Source: Saprospiraceae bacterium
Lineage (GTDB): Bacteria > Bacteroidota > Bacteroidia > Chitinophagales > Saprospiraceae
Direction: 5' to 3'
NCBI GenBank assembly: GCA_025056735.1
Contig: JANWVR010000116.1
Span: 1-36,635, forward strand
DNA length: 36,635 nucleotides
Shown here: positions 1 through 7,184 of the stretch, one piece after another
Layout of the letters: each line of letters opens with the position of its first letter
Numbering within the stretch: the first letter of the stretch is position 1
Position numbers and translations under genes: made by a program
Notes under the pieces: generated by a model
The model's database searches: none
What the model was told of the DNA's origin: nothing
What the model saw: the letters and a program-made list of their open reading frames with translations, nothing else

Positions 1-458
1 ATAGCCTCAGCACAGGTCATATCTTCTTGCACTGTGGCAAAATCCGTACTCATGATTCCGCCTGCTGTATCGGGCGGATAAGCACTTAGGGCAATTACAT
101 CCTCGCGCACCGCTTTCGACAAATAGGGCAATAGAGCCGCCTGTTCCTGCTGAGTCAAATGTTGAAACAAATCGGCCCGACTATCCGAAGGCATCTGCTC
201 GAAGATGAGTGCAAAACGCTTCTTGCTCAGCGACTGAAAAAGCAGCAGTTGCCGTTCGAGAGGAAACTCAGCCAGAATAAAGCCCTGTTGCTCTGGCTCA
301 AAAAGGTCTAAAATGCCGGGTAGCTCCACGTCGTCCAGCTGTACGAGCAGCTCGCCTACCTCCACCACGGGCATCTGCTTCAGGGTGGGCACCATTTCGA
401 CCACTTCCTCTGCCGTTATTGGGCCAATGGGCTTTGTCAAGACCTCTACGTTCTTCAT
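1..458 (-). CDS. mgtE: Magnesium transporter MgtE, N-terminal part (cut by left window edge)
   Basis: This is the first ~152 residues of a MgtE-type Mg2+ channel; the CBS remainder and the membrane domain lie outside the window. Translation from the ATG at 458 gives MKNVEVLTKPIGPIT, then a helical, Leu/Glu-rich MgtE N domain (for example LVQLDDVELPGILDLFEP and FEQMPSDSRADLFQHL). The family junction motif YPPDTAGGIMSTDF follows and leads into the first CBS domain. In this family the N and CBS domains sit in the cytoplasm and close the pore when Mg2+ is bound. The start lies 65 bp downstream of the mgtC-like gene in the same direction, so co-transcription is likely. No Shine-Dalgarno is visible; instead two tandem 14-bp repeats precede the start. 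The family call is firm from the motif, but transport function is inferred because the pore is not seen. Confidence 0.9.
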   Translation of the reverse strand, partial: MKNVEVLTKPIGPITAEEVVEMVPTLKQMPVVEVGELLVQLDDVELPGILDLFEPEQQGFILAEFPLERQLLLFQSLSKKRFALIFEQMPSDSRADLFQHLTQQEQAALLPYLSKAVREDVIALSAYPPDTAGGIMSTDFATVQEDMTCAEA

Positions 459-468
459 ATCTTAAGGA

Positions 469-496
469 ATGGAAAATGAAAAATGGAAAATGAAAA
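469..496. repeat. Two perfect tandem 14-bp repeats upstream of mgtE
   Basis: The unit ATGGAAAATGAAAA occurs twice head to tail (469-482 and 483-496), between the mgtC stop and the mgtE start on the minus strand. Read in the mRNA direction it is a pyrimidine-rich TTTTCATTTTCCAT pair ending 10 nt before the ATG. Such a repeat can change copy number by slippage. Whether it matters for expression is unknown. Confidence 0.8.
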
Positions 497-523
497 GTGA
501 GAGGAAGTATTGTCGCTGGCAGT

Positions 524-1258
524 TTACTCCTCACCTTTTCGCTGTTCGCTGACTTCCCAGCTGACCTCTGTGACGCCATATTCCAACGTGAGGAGGCCGG
601 CCAGACGTTCCATATCGGCGTCGTGTTTGCCGTCAGCCAATATTTCGGCTTCGATGTGCGCGTAGGCTGGATTGGTCTCTTCGCTGCTTTTGAGCGAGCG
701 CAGCTGCAGGTGTTCGTCGGATTTAACGGTGTTAAGCAGCAGCACGCGAATGTGGTTTTCGACGTGCTCTTTGCAGCGGATGTTGAAATAGTAGTAATAC
801 AGACTGCTTTCCTCCTCACTGCGAAATGAGCGGCGGCTCAGCCAGGCATTCAGCGGGCGCAATCCGATATGGGCCAGCAATACAGCGAAGGCCACAGCAG
901 TGGCCTGCATCCACAAGCCAGCGCCGGCCAAGGTACCTACGGCGGCAGAACACCAGATGGTAGCTGCTGTATTCAGCCCAATAATGGTGCGCCCGGCTTT
1001 CATGATAACCCCAGCGCCCAGAAAGCCAATGCCCGTAACGATTTGCCCGGCTACGCGCGTAGCATCGCCTCGATAGACACCACCGCCGTCCATGTCGGTC
1101 AGCGTCAGCGACAGGAGTACAAACGCCGCCGAACCAACGGACACTAACGTGTTGGTCTTCAAACCAGCGCTCTTCTGCCGATACTGGCGCTCCACCCCTA
1201 CGAGCGCGCCCAACAGAAAGGCCAGACCTATGCGAAGCAGAAAAATTGTGAACGTCAT
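524..1258 (-). CDS. mgtC: MgtC/SapB family membrane protein
   Basis: 244 residues. The N-terminal half is the MgtC/SapB membrane domain: FLLRIGLAFLLGALVGVER at about residues 4-22, then GLKTNTLVSVGSAAFVLLS, then the family signature QIVTGIGFLGAGVIMK and IIGLNTAATIWCSAAVG. The C-terminal ~90 residues form a soluble ACT-like domain ending in VTEVSWEVSEQRKGEE. MgtC proteins in enterobacteria are linked to growth at low Mg2+ and to inhibition of the F1Fo ATPase; many SapB-type homologues are uncharacterised. I chose the ATG at 1258 because family members begin close to the first membrane helix. The open frame extends upstream to 1405, but those residues are basic, non-homologous and partly upstream of the likely transcription start. 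It lies downstream of a two-component system and upstream of mgtE, all in one direction. Confidence 0.88.
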   Translation of the reverse strand: MTFTIFLLRIGLAFLLGALVGVERQYRQKSAGLKTNTLVSVGSAAFVLLSLTLTDMDGGGVYRGDATRVAGQIVTGIGFLGAGVIMKAGRTIIGLNTAATIWCSAAVGTLAGAGLWMQATAVAFAVLLAHIGLRPLNAWLSRRSFRSEEESSLYYYYFNIRCKEHVENHIRVLLLNTVKSDEHLQLRSLKSSEETNPAYAHIEAEILADGKHDADMERLAGLLTLEYGVTEVSWEVSEQRKGEE

Positions 1259-1373
1259 GGCAGTGCTGCGATTGAACGGTGAAAAACGGTTGCGACGCCA
1301 TGCCATCTTGAGCAGGGCGATGTCTATGAAGAACCTCCGCGCAGTCAGAAACTTTTCGCTTTCAAATGCGCTG

Positions 1374-1381
1374 CAAAGGTC
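1374..1381 (-). promoter_or_regulatory. Candidate -7 element for mgtC-mgtE (7 of 8)
   Basis: The plus strand reads CAAAGGTC, which is GACCTTTG in the transcribed direction, one mismatch from TAnnTTTG. No -33 TTTG lies at the usual 19-21 nt. The phased TTCTAA repeats at 1405-1443 occupy that position instead, as expected for an activator-dependent promoter. The predicted leader to the ATG at 1258 is about 110 nt. Confidence 0.45.
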
Positions 1382-1404
1382 TGCCAGCATTGGCAAATAG
1401 GCCA

Positions 1405-1443
1405 TTAGAACGCTGTTAGAATCGCATTAGAAAAACCTTAGAG
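1405..1443 (-). promoter_or_regulatory. Four 11-bp-phased TTCTAA direct repeats, candidate response-regulator operator
   Basis: On the plus strand TTAGAA occurs at 1405-1410, 1416-1421 and 1427-1432, and the near-copy TTAGAG at 1438-1443. All are spaced exactly 11 bp, one helical turn. In the transcribed direction they read CTCTAA and then three TTCTAA hexamers. The array lies between the histidine kinase stop (it overlaps that stop codon) and the mgtC start. Direct repeats with about one-turn spacing are the usual target shape of OmpR/PhoB-family regulators, and one is encoded about 1.4 kb upstream. Regulator identity is inferred; the repeats are directly visible. Confidence 0.65.
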
Positions 1444-2823
1444 CGCGCGGTCAGCGTATGGTAACTCCACGACGACCGTAGTGCCCTGGCCAGGGGCAGA
1501 GTCTGTGTGGATGCGGCCCCGGTGCAATTCGACAATGCGCGCCGTTAGCGGCAGTCCGATGCCGTGTCCATGAGCACCTGTTCCGTTGACGCCTCGATAG
1601 AAAGGCGTGAAAATATGCGGCAGATCTTCGGGCCGAATACCAATACCTGCATCGGCAAAGGTCAGGCGGATGCAATCCTCGCGCAGTGCTACAGAGATGC
1701 GGCACTCGGGCGGCGAGGAGAACTTGCAGGCGTTCTCAATCAGATTGGCAAAAGCCACTCCCAGCAGGTGGCCATTGCCGCGCACGGTAATGGCCTGCTC
1801 TTGCTCGAAGTTGCCTTCAAAACGGATATCTACCCGATACTCCGGGTTATGTTGCTGCACCTGCTGGCAGGCGTCGAGCAGCGCTTCGTCCACTCGAACG
1901 GGGCTGAGTTTAATCTGGGCGGCGTCGTAACTGGCCCGGGCTAAGTCGAGCAGACTGCTCGATAGGCGGGCCAATCGGCGCGCATCGGCAAGGGCATTTT
2001 GCAAGGCGCGCTGGTATTCCTCTGGAGTTCGGTTTCGCTGGGCGGCCCATTCCAATTCGCTGATCATGGCCGCCAGCGGCGTACGCAGTTCGTGGCTGAC
2101 GTTAGAGACGAACTGCTTTTGCGCCTCAAAAGAGTGTTCTAAGCGGTCAAGCAGCGCATTGAAAGTGTCGGCCAGCTCGGTCAGTTCGTCGCGCTGGTGC
2201 GGGTCGCCTGTCCGCAGGCGCAGGTCTAAGTGAGTAGCTGAGATCAAGCGCGCATTTTCCACCATATTCCGGATAGGCCGTAAGGCCCGCTCAGCAAAGT
2301 AACGCCCGCTGAACCATAAAATAACGACACCCAGCAGCCATAGTGCTGCCAGCGTCTGACCTAAGCGATCCAGTTTGGCGTAGCCGTATTCGTCGTAAGC
2401 AGCCGCCGTCAGCGCATAATCGGCGCCCTCAAACGAAAACTTCAGCCCTACAGCCTGCCATCGGCCCTGGTAAAACTGCACCGTCTGGCCGCTCAGGATG
2501 CTATCGAGCATGGATGCTGTCTCTTTCACCTCGTCTATCTCCACAGCGTCGTGATAGAGAAGCTGATGTCGGCTGTCGTAAATGGCAACTTCTACTTCGC
2601 GAATGACCTTTCGATTGCGGTGATAGATGTCTTGCAGCGTCTGAGGGTTCAGGCGCGCCTCGAAGAAAAGGTTGGCTTTCGTGAGGGCCTCCTTTCGCAG
2701 CAGCGCGTAAAACTCCGCCTCCCGGTTTCGCAGGGCAGAATAGTAGGTGGTGCCGGCAAAGAGCGCCAGGATGGCTGTTGTCAACAGGACAAACCGGAGG
2801 GTAAGTCGAGTTCGGATGGTCAT
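1438..2823 (-). CDS. Sensor histidine kinase of a two-component system
   Basis: 461 residues, an inner-membrane sensor kinase partnered with the response regulator it overlaps. Membrane segment 1 lies at about residues 11-31 and segment 2 at about 157-175, enclosing a ~125-residue periplasmic sensor region. A HAMP-like linker (RPIRNMVENARLISATHLDLRL) follows, then the dimerisation box FVSNVSHELRTPL with phospho-accepting His244, and the ATP-binding N box (LANLIENACKFS) with later G boxes (DAGIGIRPEDLPHIF and GHGIGLPLTARIV). The architecture matches heavy-metal/cell-envelope sensor kinases of the CusS/BaeS type. The ligand is not evident from sequence. The ATG at 2823 overlaps the regulator stop by 4 bp, so the two are translationally coupled. 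The mgtC-mgtE pair follows downstream, which suggests divalent cation or envelope stress as a signal (inference). Confidence 0.93.
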   Translation of the reverse strand: MTIRTRLTLRFVLLTTAILALFAGTTYYSALRNREAEFYALLRKEALTKANLFFEARLNPQTLQDIYHRNRKVIREVEVAIYDSRHQLLYHDAVEIDEVKETASMLDSILSGQTVQFYQGRWQAVGLKFSFEGADYALTAAAYDEYGYAKLDRLGQTLAALWLLGVVILWFSGRYFAERALRPIRNMVENARLISATHLDLRLRTGDPHQRDELTELADTFNALLDRLEHSFEAQKQFVSNVSHELRTPLAAMISELEWAAQRNRTPEEYQRALQNALADARRLARLSSSLLDLARASYDAAQIKLSPVRVDEALLDACQQVQQHNPEYRVDIRFEGNFEQEQAITVRGNGHLLGVAFANLIENACKFSSPPECRISVALREDCIRLTFADAGIGIRPEDLPHIFTPFYRGVNGTGAHGHGIGLPLTARIVELHRGRIHTDSAPGQGTTVVVELPYADRAL

Positions 2824-3503
2824 TCCACTTTCAGAATAAAACCCATGCCGGGGCGGGTGTGAATAAGTTTTTGCGCAAAACCTTTATCCACTTTGTTGCG
2901 CAGATAATTGATGTACACATCAATGAAGTTGGTGCCTGTATCGAAGTGGATACCCCAAACGTTTTCGGCGATTTCGGCGCGCGTCAGCACGCGGTTGGGG
3001 TTTCTCAGGAAATACTCTAAAAGCTTGAATTCTTTGGGCGTAAGGCGGATTTCCCGGCCTTCGCGCCGGACGGTGAGCGTATCGAGGTTCATTTCCAAGC
3101 CGTTAAAAGTGAGCAAGGCGCCGCCCGGTTCAGGGCGCTCTGCGTAGCGGCGCAGCAGGGCGCGAATGCGAGCGACGAGTTCGCGCATTTCAAAGGGTTT
3201 CACCAAATAGTCGTCGGCGCCAGCATCTAAGCCGCTAACCTTATCGTCGGTAGCGCCTAAAGCCGTCAGCATCAGAATGGGGAGCCGGGGGCGTGCTTTT
3301 CGGAAGTGCTTACACAGTGTCAGGCCATCGAGGGCAGGCAGCATCACGTCCACGATGAGCGCATCGTAGTCGTTCTGTAGAGCCATTTCGCGGCCCTGCA
3401 GGCCATCGGGCGCATGCGCGACGGCAAAGCCCTCTTCTTCGAGCCCTCGGCGAAGGAGGGCCGACACGCGGGGGTCGTCTTCGATGATGAGGATGCGGTG
3501 CAT
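2820..3503 (-). CDS. OmpR-family DNA-binding response regulator
   Basis: 227 residues. Receiver domain: acidic pair Asp9/Asp10 (ILIIEDDPRVSALL), phospho-acceptor Asp52 (IVDVMLPALDG), Thr80 (LMLTALG) and Lys102 (DDYLVKPFEM). The C-terminal winged helix of the Trans_reg_C type contains EIRLTPKEFKLLEYFLRNP, RVLTRAEIAENVWG and FIDVYINYLRNKVDKG. The ATG at 3503 is used because it begins MHRILIIEDD, the normal start of the receiver fold; an in-frame ATG five codons upstream adds only MWATI. The start sits about a dozen nucleotides after a strong intrinsic terminator, so its promoter is not obvious. The likely target is its own operon or the repeats before mgtC. Confidence 0.95.
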   Translation of the reverse strand: MHRILIIEDDPRVSALLRRGLEEEGFAVAHAPDGLQGREMALQNDYDALIVDVMLPALDGLTLCKHFRKARPRLPILMLTALGATDDKVSGLDAGADDYLVKPFEMRELVARIRALLRRYAERPEPGGALLTFNGLEMNLDTLTVRREGREIRLTPKEFKLLEYFLRNPNRVLTRAEIAENVWGIHFDTGTNFIDVYINYLRNKVDKGFAQKLIHTRPGMGFILKVE

Positions 3504-3514
3504 GATTGTCGCCC

Positions 3515-3554
3515 ACAAAAAAACGCTGCTCCGGCCACAGGCCAGAGCAGCGTT
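3515..3554 (-). terminator. Intrinsic terminator after the Oar-like receptor
   Basis: AACGCTGCTC (3522-3531) pairs with GAGCAGCGTT (3545-3554). After one C/A mismatch the inner GGCC/GGCC closes an ACA loop. In the minus-strand transcript the hairpin is followed directly by a run of T (plus-strand A run at 3517-3523). It ends only ~12 nt before the response-regulator start codon. Confidence 0.9.
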
Positions 3555-3601
3555 GCTAAGAAAATGTGGGGCACGAGCGTAAGGGTCGGCCCGATTCGTT
3601 T

Positions 3602-6600
3602 TTAATTAAACGTGTAGCGGATGCCCACCTGGAGGTTCCACACGTCGTTGATAGTGGCGCTCCAGTCGGTAGTGCGGCGCGTCGTTGGATTAAGCAGCTG
3701 GCTGGTAACGCGATAAACCGGCACGCCGTCCTGGCCCACGCTGCGGCTGGTCAGCGGTACGTTGGCGATAAGGCGTTGACCCACGCCCCAGTTCGAGTTG
3801 ATCAGGTTGCCTACGTTGAACACATCTACGCGGAACTGCAATGCGTTGCGCTTGCCGCCCACGGTGATGAAGAAATCGCGCGATACAGCTAAGTCGAAGC
3901 GGTGCAGCATGGGGCGCAGGCCGCCGTTGCGCTCCGTGTATTTACCGCGGCGGCTGCTCAGATAGGGGTCATTGTTGATGTACTCCTCAAAGAAGGCCTC
4001 TTGTTGCGCAGGAGTGTAAGTTATGTTGTTGCTCGTGAATTGCTCAAAGCGTAAATCAGAGGCCTTTTCCGGCACAAAGAGCAGGTCGTTACCAGCCACG
4101 CCATCGCCGTTCATATCGCCGGCGTAGGTGTAGGAGAATCGGTTGCCCTGAATGCCTTCGTAGCCGATGGTGAACTGCGTAGAGCCGCCGCGCTTCTCGC
4201 CGAAGTTGGTGCGGTAGCTGAGCAGGCCGATGAGGCGATGCGGTATGTCGTTGTCGGCAAAGGCCAGGTCTAAGCGGTTGTTGCCGTTGACCGAGCGGGC
4301 GCTTCTCCAAGAACCTATGGCAATAGAACCAGCACTCATTAAGTCGCGAGCGCGGCTGTACGTATAGGCAAACATACCGTAAAGGCCTTTACGTTCGGGA
4401 TACTCCAACTTAAACGTGGCGCCAATATAGTCCCCCTGGTTTGTTGTAGTAAGCACGGTGAGACTGGATACATTTCTGGCCATGCGAGTAGCTGGCGTAA
4501 ATTCTTGTGTAGTGCCTATAGCACCCGGATAGCGCAAACGGCGGTCTGGCCCCTTAAAGGTGTCAATGTGTGGCCTAGAGTTGGCATTATAATACAAGAC
4601 GGCGTTGAGGTTCCGCGTATAGATTAGTTCGGCTGTGGCTACCAAATTTAAGGGTAGTTTCTGATCTATTGCAAAACTAGCCTTGATTACCTGAGGGAAG
4701 CGATAGTTCTCATCTGTGTGAGCTATCTCGAATGTTGAAGGCAGACTCGGCTTTTCCGGCGTGAACATTTTAATTACTTCCTCCGTGGGTACTAATGGGA
4801 ACTTTCTCGTATTAACATTAGACGTATCAATAAAACCCGTTAGCACACCATTGTTGCCAATCTGGTTAGACAGCCATACAAACGGAGGGCGACCTGTGAA
4901 GATGCCTACGCCGCCACGAATTTGAGTCGTCTTTTTTCCCGTTACATCATAATTGAAGCCCAATCGTGGCTCCCACAAAAACTGAGGCTTCGGCAGGACG
5001 CCGGTATTCACTTTGAGTGGATTTCCGTTCAAGTCAATAAATGTGGAGTCTTTAATAACCGCGTTGGTGAGCGCTTGCGGACTGCTCAGGGTGATATAGC
5101 TGCCGCGCACACCTGCTGTTAAAGTGAGATTGCCAAGGCTGATCTGGTCTTGCGCGTACAAATCGTACTTGCTTGCAACTAATACCTGTAGCGGATCTGC
5201 GCCACCCGGCAAAGCAGAATAGCGATACTGGAAGCGAGCCACACGCACAGAGTCCCCGCGCACAGCGCCGAAGAAATCTTCCAAGGAATTGAAAACATAA
5301 ACCCCATGAGAACCTGGGAAGAAGAGGTTATTCGACTTAAAACGCTCATAATTAGCGCCCACCGTGAAAGTGTGCCTCCCGGCGTAGATCGAAACGTTAT
5401 TCGTAATGTGAAGGGTGCCGTAGTTCAGCCGGTTCTTCGGCGTAAAAGGATCGAAGCCCGCCGAAATGTAGGTCAGGTTGTCTTTCAGAATGTCCACCGT
5501 CGGGAAGAGCTGGCCAATGTAGCCACGGTCTTCGTTCTGGTAGTCGTAGCCCACGCTGAGCAGGTTCGAGATGCGGTCGCCGAACATGGAGTTCAATTCC
5601 GCTACGATCGAGCGCGTGTTATCTTGCTGGAGGTAGCCTGAGTTCTGGAACGACATCGAGTTGATGTTCGTCCGGCGGTTACCGAAGCCTAACGAAGAGC
5701 TGTTGCTGATATTGATCTCGGCATCCGAGTCGTGGTGCGTGTAGCGGAGCATCAGCTTGTGGCGGTCGCTGAGGTTGAAGTCTAAGCGAGCCATAAACTT
5801 GCGCGAGTTGGTCGCTAAATTGTAGGCCTCGTAAGGGCCAGTAACATAGCCAAAACGGTTAAAAAGCACCCTGCTAACAGAGTCTATGTCTCTCTTGAGC
5901 ACGCGCGTTACTTGGCCCGGGTTTGTGCTGCCGTTGGCTACCCAGGGCGTCGCAGGCTCTGTTTTGCCTACTACTTCGCCACTGAGAAAGAAAAAGACCT
6001 TGTTCTTAATTATAGGGCCGCCTACGCGAGCGCCGTAGATGTTTTCGGAAAACTGTGTAGAAGTTACGCTCGCATCACGCGCTTTATTTCCGTACATATT
6101 CGCTGAGCGGCGGAAGCCGTAGACCGAGCCTTTTAACTCGTTGGTGCCCGAGCGCGTAACGGCGTTAATACCGGCGCCCACGAAGCCCGTCTGACGCACG
6201 TCAAAAGGCGCCACGTTAACCTGTACCTCTTCGATAGCATCTAAAGAAATGGCCGTCGAACCCGTACGACCGCCGGCTTGAGCTTCAGCACCCAAACCAA
6301 AGCCGTTGTTGAACACCGAACCGTCAATGGTGAAGTTGTTCAGACGCGCGTCCTGGGCGCCAAACGAACGACCGTCGCCGTTAGGGTTGTACTTCGTAAC
6401 CGAGCTGATAGCGCGGCTACCAATGGCCGGCACCGACGTTACCACGCGCTCCGAAAACGTCGAAGCTGCACCTGTGCGCTCCGAAGAGAACAAATCGGCG
6501 CGCTCCGCGCGAACCACTATCTCTTCCAATGCAACGCCAGCATCTTTCAACTGGAAATCCACGTTGGAAGCCACACCTAAGTTAGTGTAGATGTTCTCCT

Positions 6601-6904
6601 TCGTTTCAGACTCAAAACCGGTGTACGTGGCCGTAACCGAGAACGGGCCGCCTACGCGCACTGCAGGAAGCGTGTAACGTCCAGAAGCATTTGTAGTCGT
6701 GCCATAGCGCGTGCCCGAGGGAACGTGTGTGGCAACCACGGTAACCCCGATGAGTGCTTCGCCGCGGGTATCCGTAATCGTACCCGTAATGGTGGAAGTG
6801 GTCACCTGTGCAAAAGCCGTCAAGCTGCCCAGCAGCAGCGCTGCCAGCAAAAGACCTTTCCGGGCCCGCACAACCATTCGATAGGTAAGCGTAGCAAAAT
6901 TCAT
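3602..6904 (-). CDS. Oar-like TonB-dependent outer-membrane receptor
   Basis: 1100 residues. Signal peptide about residues 1-32 (basic start, LLLAALLLGSLTAFA, cleavage before QVTTS). A carboxypeptidase-regulatory-like domain follows (STITGTITDTRGEALIGVTV ... TYTGF, about 35-100). The plug then has the Oar-type region RLNNFTIDGSVFNNGFGLG and AIEEVQVNVAPFDVRQTGF, and leads into a C-terminal beta-barrel ending in an aromatic strand (LQVGIRYTFN). Proteins of this family are large outer-membrane receptors; Oar of Myxococcus is needed for development and export-linked signalling, but substrates in Bacteroidota are mostly unknown. The gene stands alone, with its own -7 element at 6946-6953 and a terminator at 3515-3554. 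The family call is secure; the substrate is unknown. Confidence 0.92.
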   Translation of the reverse strand: MNFATLTYRMVVRARKGLLLAALLLGSLTAFAQVTTSTITGTITDTRGEALIGVTVVATHVPSGTRYGTTTNASGRYTLPAVRVGGPFSVTATYTGFESETKENIYTNLGVASNVDFQLKDAGVALEEIVVRAERADLFSSERTGAASTFSERVVTSVPAIGSRAISSVTKYNPNGDGRSFGAQDARLNNFTIDGSVFNNGFGLGAEAQAGGRTGSTAISLDAIEEVQVNVAPFDVRQTGFVGAGINAVTRSGTNELKGSVYGFRRSANMYGNKARDASVTSTQFSENIYGARVGGPIIKNKVFFFLSGEVVGKTEPATPWVANGSTNPGQVTRVLKRDIDSVSRVLFNRFGYVTGPYEAYNLATNSRKFMARLDFNLSDRHKLMLRYTHHDSDAEINISNSSSLGFGNRRTNINSMSFQNSGYLQQDNTRSIVAELNSMFGDRISNLLSVGYDYQNEDRGYIGQLFPTVDILKDNLTYISAGFDPFTPKNRLNYGTLHITNNVSIYAGRHTFTVGANYERFKSNNLFFPGSHGVYVFNSLEDFFGAVRGDSVRVARFQYRYSALPGGADPLQVLVASKYDLYAQDQISLGNLTLTAGVRGSYITLSSPQALTNAVIKDSTFIDLNGNPLKVNTGVLPKPQFLWEPRLGFNYDVTGKKTTQIRGGVGIFTGRPPFVWLSNQIGNNGVLTGFIDTSNVNTRKFPLVPTEEVIKMFTPEKPSLPSTFEIAHTDENYRFPQVIKASFAIDQKLPLNLVATAELIYTRNLNAVLYYNANSRPHIDTFKGPDRRLRYPGAIGTTQEFTPATRMARNVSSLTVLTTTNQGDYIGATFKLEYPERKGLYGMFAYTYSRARDLMSAGSIAIGSWRSARSVNGNNRLDLAFADNDIPHRLIGLLSYRTNFGEKRGGSTQFTIGYEGIQGNRFSYTYAGDMNGDGVAGNDLLFVPEKASDLRFEQFTSNNITYTPAQQEAFFEEYINNDPYLSSRRGKYTERNGGLRPMLHRFDLAVSRDFFITVGGKRNALQFRVDVFNVGNLINSNWGVGQRLIANVPLTSRSVGQDGVPVYRVTSQLLNPTTRRTTDWSATINDVWNLQVGIRYTFN

Positions 6905-6945
6905 ACGATGAAAAAGTTTGGTGAACAGTTGTTTAGAACTGAGGG

Positions 6946-6953
6946 CAAAAGTA
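6946..6953 (-). promoter_or_regulatory. -7 element for the Oar-like receptor
   Basis: Plus-strand CAAAAGTA is an exact TACTTTTG on the minus strand and lies 42 nt before the ATG at 6904. No TTTG is found at the normal -33 spacing, so only half of the promoter is recognisable. Confidence 0.6.
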
Positions 6954-7112
6954 TAAGGAGTATGTTAAGTTGCGATTAAGTTTAAATCACCGTCAACCGA
7001 CCGATTGATAGATACAATATTTCAAATGAGTGGCATAAAAGGGTGCTCAAAAAAACAATATTTTGACTCTTGGGGCATGTCGCCCGCTCAAACGGCTGCG
7101 TCACTCCACACA

Positions 7113-7145
7113 TTTGCCGCTTGAGCGGACTTTTCCTTACTTTTG
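7113..7145 (+). promoter_or_regulatory. Full Bacteroidota promoter for the type IX-secreted protein
   Basis: TTTG at 7113-7116, a 21-nt spacer, and TACTTTTG at 7138-7145 match the -33/-7 consensus exactly. The expected start of transcription near 7150 gives a ~35-nt leader to the ATG at 7185. It is divergent from the receptor promoter at 6946-6953. Confidence 0.75.
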
Positions 7146-7184
7146 AGCCGATTTTAATAACATGTTTTAAATCTTTCCCAAGAC

